Part shown: piece by piece, positions 33,105 through 45,013 of the stretch
Layout: the number at the start of each line of letters is the position of its first letter
How positions within the stretch are numbered: position 1 is the stretch's first letter
DNA from: Amanita rubescens
Lineage: Eukaryota; Basidiomycota; Agaricomycetes; Agaricales; Amanitaceae
Length of the DNA stretch: 64,000 nt
Direction: 5' to 3'
Assembly: GCA_015039365.1 (NCBI GenBank)
Contig: WION01000039.1
Coordinates: forward strand, 1-64,000
Position numbers and translations under genes: made by a program
The notes under the pieces: model-generated
The model's database searches: none
The model's input: only the letters and a program-made list of their open reading frames with translations
Told to the model about the DNA's origin: nothing

Positions 33105-35752
33105 CACCTGATGAGCCCAATTAAAGTCTCTAATTAGAGGTGGGCGGACCCCCCTCGTCCATGCCTAATTAGAGGCTGAAAGTGAATTAATAGGCTGAGC
33201 TGGATAATTGGGCAGAATAAATAAAAGTTTTCGAAGTTTAACAAGTCCATTTTCCCACACCCAGTCCAATTACCATTTCTGGAAGGTGAGGAGAGTTGTT
33301 TGTGCATGTTATGACATAGGGTATTATCACAATTTTGGAACAAGGGAATGATTAAGACAGCTGAATTCCAAATAAGGTAAGCAAGTTAGGATACCATATT
33401 TGGAAAGTTGTGAGGGTGTTGTTTGTACATGTTATGACACAAACAATTACAAGAGATAATTTTTTTACAGATTTTGACAAGAGGGTTGTGACAGGCAAGC
33501 ATGTATTTTGCAAATATCTTGTGTTTGGCCCTGTTTGGGAATGTAATTCTTGCACCACCATGATCACACGATTTTTCTGGATTTTTCAAGATTTTTTTGG
33601 CAGCCTTCAATTTTTCAACACAAAGCGTTTAAAACAGTATTTTGCAAATATCTTGAGTTTGGCATTGTTTGGCATGTTCATTTCCACACCACTCTGATCA
33701 CACGATTTATCTGCATTTTTCACAATTTTTTCAATTTTATTCCCACAGTCACAGTACTCTTGGCAAATGGTAGCATTACAAATGAGACTACAAAGACTAC
33801 ATTAAAAAGTGCGGATTTTTCAGGGTCAAATTAATGTGCACTTTAGGATCCTTTGGCGGGTTTCCAAAAATGGAAATAGCGCCCTTCGGACTTGCCATTT
33901 TGGGAAATATCTGCTCACTGTTGGTGGTGATGAGCAACAAGAAATTACAATAACTCCCTTAATACCAAATATTTTTGTGGCGCTTTTTTTGGAACATATT
34001 CCTTACATGTATATGCACCTATTCACCATGTTAGAATGCAAAAAATGCAAGTGGTTTCTGTCAGAATGCAACATGTCTTGCTCACTGTTGACAACAGTGA
34101 GGAGCAACAAATGACAATATCTCCATTAATACTGGTTATTTCTGTGGCGCTTTTTTGGTATGTCCTTATTAGGCATATAGGAAGGCATTTGGAATGTTAG
34201 AATGCAAATAGTATGTACCAATGAGCCACAAATAAAATTGGTGTGCTCACTGTCTGCCATGATGAGCAGGCATATCTCCACCAAAACAAGATCTTTCTGT
34301 GGCACTTTTTTGGATTTGGACTTCTTATGATAACAGAGTGTCATTCAGGGTATCTCGAAGGAGATTGCCGAGGTGATTAATGTGTAACTTTCAGTTTCAT
34401 GATAAATGTCTGAACATGATACAGAAAGAGTGGCTGACAAGTTGACATGTCAGGAAAAATGGGACATTCCACTTGATCTTGCCTAGGGATCCTCTGTTGT
34501 GACCCTCCCAATGTTTATCTTTGTTATGTGTGATCCCAAATCAAAAGAAGCGCCACAGAAAGATCTTGTTTTGGTGGAGATATGGCTGCTCATTGTGGCA
34601 GACAGTGAGCACACCAATTTTATTTGTGGCATGATTGGTACATAGTATTTGCATTCTAACATTGCAAGTGCCTTCCTATGTGCCTAATGGGGACATACCA
34701 AAAAAAGCGCCACAGAAATAACCAGTATTAATGGAGATATTGTCATTTGTTGCTCCTCACTGTTGTCAACAGTGAGCAAGACATGTTGCATTCTGACAGA
34801 AACCACTTGCATTTTTTGCATTCTAACATGGTGAATAGGTGCATATACATGTAAGGAATATGTTCCAAAAAAAGCGCCACAAAAATATTTGGTATTAAGG
34901 GAGTTATTGTAATTTCTTGTTGCTCATCACCACCAACAGTGAGCAGATATTTCCCAAAATGGCAAGTCCGAAGGGCGCTATTTCCATTTTTGGAAACCCG
35001 CCAAAGGATCCTAAAGTGCACATTAATTTGACCCTGAAAAATCCGCACTTTTTAATGTAGTCTTTGTAGTCTCATTTGTAATGCTACCATTTGCCAAGAG
35101 TACTGTGACTGTGGGAATAAAATTGAAAAAATTGTGAAAAATGCAGATAAATCGTGTGATCAGAGTGGTGTGGAAATGAACATGCCAAACAATGCCAAAC
35201 TCAAGATATTTGCAAAATACTGTTTTAAACGCTTTGTGTTGAAAAATTGAAGGCTGCCAAAAAAATCTTGAAAAATCCAGAAAAATCGTGTGATCATGGT
35301 GGTGCAAGAATTACATTCCCAAACAGGGCCAAACACAAGATATTTGCAAAATACATGCTTGCCTGTCACAACCCTCTTGTCAAAATCTGTAAAAAAATTA
35401 TCTCTTGTAATTGTTTGTGTCATAACATGTACAAACAACACCCTCACAACTTTCCAAATATGGTATCCTAACTTGCTTACCTTATTTGGAATTCAGCTGT
35501 CTTAATCATTCCCTTGTTCCAAAATTGTGATAATACCCTATGTCATAACATGCACAAACAACTCTCCTCACCTTCCAGAAATGGTAATTGGACTGGGTGT
35601 GGGAAAATGGACTTGTTAAACTTCGAAAACTTTTATTTATTCTGCCCAATTATCCAGCTCAGCCCATTAATTCACTTTCGGCCTCTAATTAGGCATGGAC
35701 GAGCGGGGTCCGTCCACCTCTAATTAGAGGCTTTTATTGGGCTCATCAGGTG
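33105..35752. mobile_element. Foldback (near-palindromic) element inside the Plavaka gene
   Basis: The ends are CACCTGATGAGCCCAAT and its complement. The 8-bp duplication GACTCTCC flanks it at 33097-33104 and 35753-35760. The arms, about 33105-34316 and 34531-35752, are near-identical inverted repeats of ~1.2 kb around a ~214-bp centre. Removing the element restores an open reading EMGESENF across the site. Each arm carries two TATTTTGCAAATATCTTG modules and about three degenerate units with TTTCTGTGGCGCTTTTTTGG. It encodes nothing credible: mirrored frames are identical in the two arms. Confidence 0.93.
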
Positions 35753-37892
35753 GACTCTCCCATCTCGTATTGAATGCCAGGATCATTAGCAATAATGGGC
35801 TCTGGTTCTATTTGAGAGTGACGTCCATCAAGATTCTGGCGGATGGTCCTGACACGACGCTGTCTCCGTTCAATTCCAGATAGTTGCTTTGGTATTGACT
35901 GGCCGCTAGTCCGAAGGAAGCGTGCTTTTGAAGTTCGATGCTCCCGTTCACTCTGGTGGTCCCCATATGAGTCAAAGAGTCAAATACGCCCAACGCCAAG
36001 AAGAACTTACAGGCTGGGTTGAGTATGAGTCCGTCGTACCAAACTGTCGAATAGTCCGGACGTAGTCGCCGAGCGCATGAAACTTGTAAGTTTTCAGATT
36101 CAGTTGCTTTGGTTGCCTTGCGCTGCTATTGTGTTTCTGATGTGTTGATGTTTTGGCCGTGCTTTTTTCCTGACGTCGCATTCGGGCGGCACGCTCGCGT
36201 TCTAACTCCCGAGTGGTGTACGTCTTACACGTTTTCTCCTTGAATGCCCGAAGACTGTTGCCCAAAGATGTTGTCACCTGGGAAAAAAGAGCAAGAGTTG
36301 TGTCCGTGTGCATATGGAGCTTGGCAAGACCATGCCAGTGGGCCATGTCAAAAAGAACTTTGAGAATATAGGTGTTGTGGGGCTCGGGCAAGAGACCATC
36401 AAAAACGGGTATAGCACACTAGTTGAGTGCGTCAGATTGAAGCCAGCCAATGAATGATTCTACCTACTTGAAGCATGTCCTCGTAATCACGAGCAGTCAT
36501 CTTCTTCAGTTCTGACCTGTTCGTTTTCATTTTCCTTATGCCATCAGCCCCAAAGGGCGGAATTTCTCGAAAGCTAATCATCAGTCAGTACCTGGTCGCA
36601 GGCTCCAATCGATACTTGCCGTCGGTCCATTTCATGTTTCAAACTTTCATTGTGGCAGTCCAGGAGGCGTAGCAGGTGAATAAACACCGCCTTCCAGACG
36701 CCGAGCTCGACCTCATGCATCAAGTCCACAACAAGCATGTCAAACATTTTGAAGCCGAGTGGCGTTAGTTTCTCTGAAAATGCATTCTGATGCAAAAGAA
36801 TGTCATGATATATCTCATCGCAGAAATGAGCACCCACCGCTGTCGGAACAAGGGAGTCCTTTTGCAGGAGATCCTCTACTGCCTTGGTGTCTGTCTTAAG
36901 ATTCTTTGCGTAGATGATCTCACGTGCAGCCTTAACACGACCACGCCTAGCAAGGCCATCAACACGTGCGAGAGAAATGCGCTGCGCCATGTCCCGTTTC
37001 TTTCCCATATTGGGTACATGTTTCAACGGAATGAGACAACGAGGGCAAGGGCAACTGCCAAGGTTTCGTATGCCGGCAATAAGTACTCTATAAGGGTTGT
37101 CTGAGTTTTGCGAACGGTGGAGTGCAATAGGTAAAAAATACTTCTCTGGGTAGTCCGCAGAATACGTAAAGATGCGAGGGTAGAAACAACGCCTGATGCC
37201 GTCACAGCACTTGATTGCTATGCCGTGCTTATATGCTTTCAGGAAGTCGTCATCGAGAAGGATTGCCCATTGGGCGTGGTACATTTCTCGTTGGCAATGT
37301 GCCATGAAGGCAGATTGGATTCCTTTCTGGCCGATGTTTTCTGCCGCGAAAGATTTGAAAGCGTCAGGAAGCTACCATTGAAGGAAATTGAGGGTTTGCA
37401 TCGCAACTCAGAAAGGAACCTCGCGTACCGTCTCCAAATAAGCGATATGTTCAAATGCCCAACAAGAAGGCTTCGATCTTCGATCTTTTGATTCATTTCC
37501 GAACACAAGATAGATAGGCCATAGTTTTGCAGTGCTAAAGGTCGTCAGCAGAGTGCCATCCGAGGAAAACATAAGGCCCAGTACGACCCGCGGAAGGTCG
37601 CATCCTGATTCTCCGGGAGAATCCTGGAGCATACGGTGGGCTTCAAAGAATGCTTCTGAGGTATAAAGTTCGCCATAAACTCGGACTGGTTCAGTAGCAT
37701 TGTTCGGTTTCCAAAAAAATTCGTAAGGTTCAAAATGAAGGTGGGTAGTTCGGGCGACCTTTTCTTTGATTACAGATATCAACTTGCGATGATGAAGAAT
37801 TCCCGCATCGAAATCTTTTGGTCCTGGATGCAACATTCGACCATGGAAAGGGACACTGATCTTAACCGGTGTTCTGATCCAGTCTGTGTCAT

Positions 37893-38012
37893 CCTTTTTA
37901 TTCGCCGCTCTGTCCTCCTTTTTATTCGCCGCTCTGTCCTCCTTTTTATTCGCCGCTCTGTCCTCCATTTTACTCGCCGCTCTGTCCTCCTTTTTACTCG
38001 CCGCTCTGACAT
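37893..38012 (-). repeat. 24-bp in-frame tandem repeat (x5)
   Basis: Five copies of a 24-bp unit (TTCGCCGCTCTGTCCTCC plus a T-rich spacer on the plus strand) encode AANKKEDR or AASKKEDR on the minus strand. The repeat keeps the Plavaka frame. Confidence 0.9.
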
Positions 38013-38529
38013 GCTCTCCGCTCAACTGGGCATTGATAAGCCGCCAGTTCTTTCCAGAAACATCTTCTGGACGAAAGGAAGGGTGTCCGACTATTTGAAG
38101 GAGATTCTGAAAGCTGGACTGTGATTTCTTTTCACCACCGTTCCAATACCATTCTCCGAGTAGAAATGAAGATTGGTTCGGGTAAGGATGGTAGATGTTG
38201 ACTGGAACGGGAGGAGACGTATCGATTGAACTGTTCGAAGATGAATCCTGCGAGGTATCATGTTCAGGTAGGCAAGTAGCATAATATTGCCGGAAAAGCC
38301 CGAATCCATCGCATGCGGATTGGAGGACCTGTTTGACCTGACATAAGGGGATAGAGGATTGCTGCTGCGGACACTGAGATGCGTCTGGCTCCGCTTGGAT
38401 GCATTCAGGTAGGATCTGCGAAGATGTAGAAGGAAGAAGTGTTGGAGGCTCAGGTTCCAGATCTCGATAGCGCTTTGGCAGTCACCGGTGTTCCCTGCGA
38501 TTCCTTCGCTGTGCCAATGGTTGATCCAG

Positions 38530-38620
38530 GTCATCCTCGTCCACAATATCCTCGTCCACAACATCCTCATCCACATTTTCCTCATCCACAATATTCTCGT
38601 CCACAGCATCCTTGTCCACG
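38530..38620 (-). repeat. 15-bp in-frame tandem repeat
   Basis: About six copies of CTCGTCCACAATATC encode a VDEDI/VDEEN run just after the first intron of the Plavaka gene. Confidence 0.85.
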
Positions 38621-38953
38621 ATTGTAGAGGTCTTAACAGTCTAAGGAACCGTTAATAAGCAATACAGCCAAGTGGGCATGGAATCTAACCTGTCGATGAA
38701 CCGGTAAAACAAAATCACCGTTCGATTGTAGTTCGGCTGCTTCACTTGAGCTTGAAGTGTATTCCATAGCTTGACACCTGTCAATCCTTTGACGCTTCTT
38801 CGCCCGCCAGACTTCATTAGCCTTTGCAAGCACAGTTGATAGCCGTTTCTTCGTCTTCGGACAACTGCGCCTGTGGTAACTATATGCTTGCGGGAGCGAG
38901 AATACTCGTCCACAAACACAAGCTTGAGACCAAGCCGACTCTGGAAAATTCAT

Positions 38954-40890
38954 TGTGTACGGTGTACAGGGCGATTCAGCTATTGAGAAAGGGTACAGCT
39001 AGAACCCGCTCCTTCGAATCAGTGACTTCAAGTCTTGGAACTCTCTGTAAATGAAAGTTGCGATGCAAACACGAAATAGTGTGGACTCGTACTCGGAACG
39101 TGGCGAGCAAAGCTGTTTTCACGTAAAGGGTCCAAGTCACTAGTATTGAACAAGTGAGTCATTCGCATTGCCGCGGCACGATACGGCATCAACGACCCTG
39201 GCGGCTGTCGCTGGTCATCAGTTCACATCTGCCAAGTCGATGGTGGTCGTATTTCAGTAGATGTGGTATTATATGGCGTACTATTTAGCCACATGCCAAG
39301 ATACCAAGAGGGCAGATAGCGTGCATTCGGCAACTGTCCCTGACTCTTGCTAAAAATCTAATGCAAAACAAAAGACGAGGAAAGTGACTTACCGAGAAAA
39401 GTGGCAGCTCATTGGACGACTCGGAAGTGCTGATGAGGCTGAGAGGCCTTCTGAAAGGCCCGGTACCACGCAAGGCCAACCAGGCAACTTGTAGATCCGA
39501 TCGAAATAGTGTGTGTGCCATTCGATTGAGAAAGGGTGACCCGAGAGTCTAGCCCATGGGAGCGACGTACTAACGTCTAACTCCTGCCATACTTTCCGCG
39601 GTGGTCTTGAGGAGGACAAAAGATGGAGGGAGATGACTCCTAGTTGGTACTAAGAGGAAAGAATGCTTCCAGCAACTTGATGTTAAGTTGTTCATCTGGT
39701 AGTAGCCGCATCATGGCCCGGCGCGGGCGCGGCGGAGCTCTCTCTTTGGCTCTCTCTTTTTGTCTCTCTCTCTCTCTCTTTGGTGATATTTGGCACTCTC
39801 CTCTTTCAGAAGTGATGGTGACTTTTGACTTGGGGATAATATTGAATAAACATAAAGTAAAATAAGCCACAAATCCGTGACCATATGCAGTATTTGGTGA
39901 TTAAAGGTAACAAACGATAGGTACTTAGGGAGAAGATGGACTGTGCTGGTGCTGGTGTTGAAACATTGACAGGTGATGTGGATCCGACGTGTAGCAGACA
40001 TCATGCATCATGCATTCATGTGCCAGCCAGGTGACGGACCGCATCTTGTCGGTGAACAGGGGATATGCTTGAGCTAGATGCAAAATCAGAATCAATCAAT
40101 CAAAGAGCGAGAAAGAAGTACTCAGTCAAATCTGCCTGGACGGCGGCGGCGAGTGTGGCATTGCGTCGAGCGGGCATGAAATATAACCGGTGGATGAATC
40201 GGTAAAAGAGGTTCATCCCTCGATTCAGTAATTCTTGATGAGAAAAGCATGCAAAACAAAATGACGAGGAAACATGAGTCCGACAGTCCCAGATCATCAC
40301 AAGTCGGCCCGTGGGACGCCGCGTTCTTCGGCCTTGCAGCTGGCTGGCGTGGTTGGAACTCAGGAGCTCTACGGAACGTACTCGGCGGCCAGATCAAGTA
40401 AAACGAAAAGCAAAGCTTACCATTTGCACATTGCCTAGCTACCCCACCTCAACTATCACCCATCCCACATTCGTTGTCGCCAACACAATGCTGAATCTCA
40501 GCCAGGAGCCTTGGAGGTGAATCTTCATTCGAACTACACTTGAACGTGAGCCGTTCCACTAGCAAAAGAGCCCCCATCCGCCCCCGCTGCAGATTCAGAG
40601 CAGCGGTGGCAGCCGCTGCGACTCCACTCGAACCCACTCCTACATAAGAACCGCCCAAATTCAAGGTAACCCTTCCTCGCCCAGCTAAAGCCTATGTGTA
40701 CATTGCGAGAGAGAGGGTAGAATGAGAGAGAGGACAGGAGGTGAAACAGGCGGGTGGTCACAGGTGACATGCCTGCCAAATTGGACAAATGCGCTGGCCA
40801 ATGGGAACAACGTCGGCTGGGGAGCGAACGAGGCGATATTGTAACCGACCGTATAGAGTAAAATTGCAGAGGGACGCATTGGGGAACTTT
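38954..40890. other. Gene-free stretch with small duplicated pieces
   Basis: No supported gene. A segment near 40180-40290 on the minus strand (LFYRFIHRLYFMP) resembles the Plavaka intron-1 region near 38660-38715 (LFYRFIDRLDSMP), so a small duplication of the transposon's 5' region is likely. A CTCTCTTTGGCTCTCTC cluster lies at 39738-39782. Confidence 0.5.
39738..39782. repeat. CTCTTTGG motif cluster
   Basis: CTCTCTCTTTGGCTCTCTC followed by a CT-run and CTCTTTGG. The same word recurs at seven other places in the window. Confidence 0.6.
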
Positions 40891-42545
40891 CTATGGCAGA
40901 GATACGGAATTAAAATAATCGGTTAGCGCGCGAGACGCGAATTGAGAGAAATGGAGTACTTACGGGCCCGGTGATAGAAGAAACGGCACTGTATGCATGT
41001 CTCGTGCATAGAAAGTTGAGGGATGCATTGGAATGAAGAAAAAAGTGAAAGGCCGAGGGTAGAGGGGTCGTATGCGCTGAATAAGTGAGAACGCACCGCC
41101 AATGTGCACAACTTCAGCAAGAAAGCGAATGACGTGGTTTTAGGGCAGGACATATTGAAAGGAATGCTTCCTAATTCCATACAGCAACTTTCTATCGCGG
41201 AGATATGGAATTAAAGGAATCGGTTAGCGTGCGAGACACGAATTGAGAGAAATGGAGTACTTACGAGCCTGGTGATAGAAGGAACGGCACTGGATGCATG
41301 TTTTGTACATAGAAATTTGAAGGATGCATTGGAATGAAGAAAAATGCGAGAAGCCGATGGTAGAGGGGTCATATGCGCCGCCAATGTGCACAACTTCAGC
41401 AAGAAAGCGAATGACGCGGTATTAGGGCAGGACGTATTGAATACAGCATCTTTCTATCGCGGAGATATAGAATTAAAGGAATCGGTTAGCGTGCAAGGCG
41501 CGAATTGGGAGAAATGGAGTACTTACGAGCCTGGTGATAGAAGGAACGGCACTGGTTGCATGTTTTGTACATAGAAATTTGAAGGATGCATTTGAATGAA
41601 GAAAAATGCGAGACGCCGATGGTAGAGGGGTCGTATGCGCCAAATAAGAGAGAACGCGCTGCCAATGTGCACAACTTCAGCAAGAAAGCGAATGACGCAG
41701 TATTAGGGCAGGACGTATTGAAAGAAATGCTTCCTAATTCCATACAGCAGCTTTCTATCGCGGAGATATAGAATTAAAGGAATCGGTTAGTGTACGAGGC
41801 GCGAATTGAGAGAAATGGAGTGCTTACGAGCCTGGTGATAGAAGGAACGGCACTGGATGCATGTTTTGTACATAGAAATTTGAAGGATGCATTGGAATGA
41901 AAGAAATGCGAGAAGCCGATGGTAGAGTCGTATGCACCGCCAATGTGCACAACTTCAGCAAGAAAGCGAATGACGTGGTATTAGGGCAGGACGTATTGAA
42001 GGGAATGCTTCCTAATTCCATACAGCAACTTTCTATTGCAGAGATATAGAATTAAAGGAATCGGTTAGCGTGCGAGACACGAATTGAGAGAAATGGAGTA
42101 CTTACGAGCCTGGTGATAGAAGGAACGGCACTGGATGCGTGTTTTGTACATAGAAATTTGAAGGATGCATTGGAATGAAGAAAAATGCGAGAAGCCGATG
42201 GTAGAGGGGTCGTATGCGCCGCCAGTGTGCACAACTTCAGCAAGAAAGCGAATGACGCGGTATTAGGGCAGGATGTATTGAAGGGAATGCTTCCTAACTC
42301 CATACAGCAACTTTCTATTGCGGAGATATAGAATTAAAGGAATCAGTTAGCGTGCGAGACACGAATTGAGAGAAATGGAGTACTTACGAGCCTGGTGATA
42401 GAAGGAACGGCACTGGATGCGTGTTTTGTACATGGAAATTTGAAGGATGCATTGGAATGAAGAAAAATGCGAGAAGCTGATGGTAGAGGGGTCGTATGTG
42501 CCAAATAAGAGAGAACGCGCCGCCAATGCGCACAACTTCAGCACG
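40891..42545 (-). repeat. Six tandem 260-300-bp units with intron signatures
   Basis: Units recur with spacings of about 301, 262, 300, 279 and 281 bp. On the minus strand every unit has a donor GTAAGT (GTAAGC once), a CTAAC- or CTAAT-type branch site and an acceptor ending TAG or equivalent. The spans are 40963-40891, 41264-41192, 41526-41454, 41827-41755, 42105-42033 and 42387-42315, each exactly 73 nt. The exon-like pieces between them are 228, 189, 228, 205 and 209 nt. Frames such as MELGSIPFNTSCPN recur in each unit, but no single reading stays open through all splices. The array begins at 42545 next to G-rich repeats. Confidence 0.85.
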
Positions 42546-42881
42546 GGGAAGTGTCCGAGGGTGCGGGGCAGCTGCCAAATGAGCAGGTGGTAGCGAAGGG
42601 TATGGGGCGGTTGACAAGGGTGCAGGGCAGTTGATGAGGGTACGGGGTGGTTGGTTACACCCTGTCATTTGTTGTTTTATCCCTAGAGGAGAGGAATGAA
42701 TGGGGGTCGCGGATTTTGTGAGCATGGGTGGTTGCAGGTGCACCCGGATGGTGGTACGCACTCGATCCGGCACGATGGTTTGGTTGGGATAGATATAGAT
42801 GCATCTGGGCCATGCATGAATTGCTGTGGCACAAACGGTGAATGTAGGGCCTAACGGAATGCTCAAGCTCGAGTGCGCCAT
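42384..42881 (-). CDS. Possible 5' exon feeding the tandem array
   Basis: A minus-strand frame from ATG 42881 (MAHSSLSIPLGPTFTVCAT) runs 164 codons into the first unit and reaches its GTAAGT donor at 42387. Splicing to the next unit gives only 16 more codons before a stop. It is Pro/His-rich, and part overlaps G-rich repeats. No domain was recognised. It could equally be non-coding transcript sequence. Confidence 0.22.
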   Translation of the reverse strand: MAHSSLSIPLGPTFTVCATAIHAWPRCIYIYPNQTIVPDRVRTTIRVHLQPPMLTKSATPIHSSPLGIKQQMTGCNQPPRTLINCPAPLSTAPYPSLPPAHLAAAPHPRTLPRAEVVRIGGAFSLIWHIRPLYHQLLAFFFIPMHPSNFHVQNTHPVPFLLSPGS

Positions 42882-43765
42882 TCCTGGATGTGCCGGATAG
42901 TCAACGGAGAGGCGGGCTTGCCGGTGGGAGGGCAGTGAGCTCTCATATCGCCAACACCGTCGAGAAAGCGCGATAGATATCTAAGGACCTCGAGGATGAG
43001 GCGCTCAGTCAAGGGAGGGTGTATCTTGAATGAGGGTCAATCGTTAGGCCTGTAAGTGACCTCCTGGAAACTTTGGAATCATATTCTGTGGCTGAGGAAT
43101 GGGCAGGGCGCCGTTCGAGTTAAGTGGCAAAGAGGACGTTCCGTGACCGGGTAGATCGGCCTCTGTCCACAATGATGGTGAAATCCAATGGAATGAGGGT
43201 GGCCGTGGTGACCTTGTGAACGTGTGGCAGATGCAGGCACGGAGCTGAGGGAGAGGGTGTAGGTGCGTACTTGGGGAGTGGGCGGCTCCTTTGTCTTCGT
43301 TTGCAGTTGCACTATCAGCTATCCAATTCGCTAGCAGATCCGTAGCTTCCCCATAACGTGACTTATCTTCCTCAGTAATTGAGAATTTCAAGCAAAACTT
43401 ATAAGACCGAGGATACATACTGAAAAAAGTGTGAGATCATAAACTTGGCGCTGATGAGAAGAGACCTTCGACTGGAAATCGCGTGGGACAAAAGGAACGG
43501 CCCACCAACGAGGATAGACCCAACCTGGACAGAAATGTTGATGTTTAGAGCGGGAGAGCACGCCCGGCTAAGGAGAGAGCGAGTGAGTCGAAGGAGTCGC
43601 GACCGTGATGCGACCGCCATCCAGCGTAGAGGTGCTTTCTCTTTAGCACTCTCTTTGGCTCTCTTTGGTTTTTCTCTTTGGCTCTCTCTACGTCTCTTTT
43701 TAACTCCGATTGGCTAACAACTCTATTTCTTACCCGGTACACCCGCTGGCGGTTCTATTTTAAGA
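42546..43765. other. Gene-free stretch, G-rich repeats
   Basis: 42546-42660 repeats AGGGTGCGGGGCAGTTG-like words, recalling the minisatellites at 18 kb and 62.8 kb. 43638-43700 is a cluster of CTCTTTGGCTCTC words. Frames at 43044-43418 and 43399-43620 lack domains. Confidence 0.45.
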
Positions 43766-45013
43766 ATGACTCACCAAGGTAGGAAGAGCAATCTAATCAT
43801 TCATTCTGGACTGATAAAATACCGCCTTAAGAACAATACCAGAAATTTAATAAGAGTTTTATACATGAATCGAAACAGACGAACTATGAAGTATTTGTTA
43901 GTCCCCACCAGTGGCATTACCTGCGCCCCGACATGGGTAACGTTGGTGACATCTTCGTTAAAACTACCCATGAAGAGGAAGTCGTAAATGTCCTAAACCT
44001 TGGCAACAACTTGAAAATAAAACGGCCAGAAAATTACGAACATCACCATATATATTACAAAACCGAAAACGGCTGGATGCCCGCAGATGCCAGGCGTAGG
44101 CAGGATAATAGAAAACCCTATACCATACACCCAAGATTAGGATCCTCGTTTCTCCTGGATGACTTCGTATTCAGGTGGAGAAGCGTTAGAAGTTACTATA
44201 GCACGAACCGCGAAATATCTAATCAACCACCGGATCGGAAGGCTGTTGAACTATCCAGAGGTATGTGGAATGGGAATTTTTGTTGAAAGCATTGAGTCAC
44301 TAATGCTTGAGAAACTTAGGTGGTGAGCAAAAACCAAAAAAACGAGCCCGAGCAGAGTCTCCTCATCATAATACCCACTTCTCCCTGCCAAGAACCTTTC
44401 TGAAAATCTTCTTTTAGCTCCCCTAAGCCTCGAAAATGCGTGGATTATGGATGAATATAATCGATGGACTCGTCCACCCATCACCTTTGCCGCGCACGAG
44501 ACGGTCCATGCCGAGGGAAAGAGAATCCTTCAGAAGTTAGCAGGTCGCTCATCCCCGATTCCTTCATGGCCTCTAGGGCCAGAATTAAAAAATATCCGCA
44601 TCGTTCATGCTTCTACCAATCATCTTCAGCACACACCAGATATCTCAGACGTGTTGGCTGACTTAAGTCGAGCAGGAGAGGCTCGTGCCCATATGAGTAT
44701 CACCAATTTCATACTCAACGGTGCTGCAGACCACGTCCCAGTAAAAACAGTATTGAAATCACTCATGATGTCTGGAGACCGCTATGATAAGGTTAAAGGG
44801 AAGTCTGTGCTCCAACTCGGCGCTCTCACCATTCCCGCGTCCTGCGATGGCTTAGATGGCATCGACCTCTTACCGGAACAGGTCCGAGTCAGTAGGGAGA
44901 TCGTGTACCAGGAGAAGAATGCGGAAACAGACGAACAGTCGGACAAACAGTCAAACCCAAATCCTGTACCGTCCTGGGAAAGTTGTCTCGTCCCAATTGG
45001 ATGCGTTACATAG
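43766..45013 (+). CDS. Three-exon protein of unknown function, end in a transposon
   Basis: Exons 43766-43778, 43832-44260 and 44418-45013 join in phase to 345 residues. The introns are 53 and 157 nt, with GTAGGA and GTATGT donors. The product reads MTHQ, EQYQKFNKSFIHESK, then YEVFVSPHQWHYLRPDMG, and later ENAWIMDEYNRWTRP. It is soluble with no recognised domain. The last sense codon, ACA, is followed by TAG, which is the first three bases of the hAT-like element at 45011. So the stop is supplied by the transposon and the natural C-terminus is probably lost. Confidence 0.6.

Larger units (their letters stand above)
31918..38953 (-). pseudogene. Plavaka-type (CACTA-related) transposase gene, interrupted
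   Basis: The protein begins at 38953 with a Cys/His finger (ACVCGRVFSLPQAYSYHRRS). It continues through RYRDLEPEPP, FHPYPNQSS-like and LLGEWYWNGG segments and LHFEPYEFFWKP to the catalytic core (GDG-like CCDGIRRCFYPRIFTYSAD, NLGSCPCPRCLIP, DLMHEVELGVWK), then LPEPHNTYIL. The C-terminal part at 32964-31918 reads HFLYARVLGAYHANVIYTG, LYYVGR and DRDMLMCYHWGLGVGH with an acidic tail. Introns are short, including a likely GC-AG intron at 36619-36574. Two lesions stand out: an in-frame TGA at 38482-38484 before LPKRYRD, and a 2.65-kb foldback at 33105-35752. Plavaka enzymes cut and paste DNA in mushroom genomes. This copy is not expected to work. Confidence 0.85.

Noticed and set aside
33410..35447. 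Mirrored frames of 71-101 residues in the foldback arms
   Set aside because: Identical in both arms because the arms are inverted copies; no domains and no codon structure.
40000..40900. Minus-strand frames at 40100-40879 as a gene
   Set aside because: Short, no shared reading or splice logic, and partly a duplicate of Plavaka intron-side sequence.
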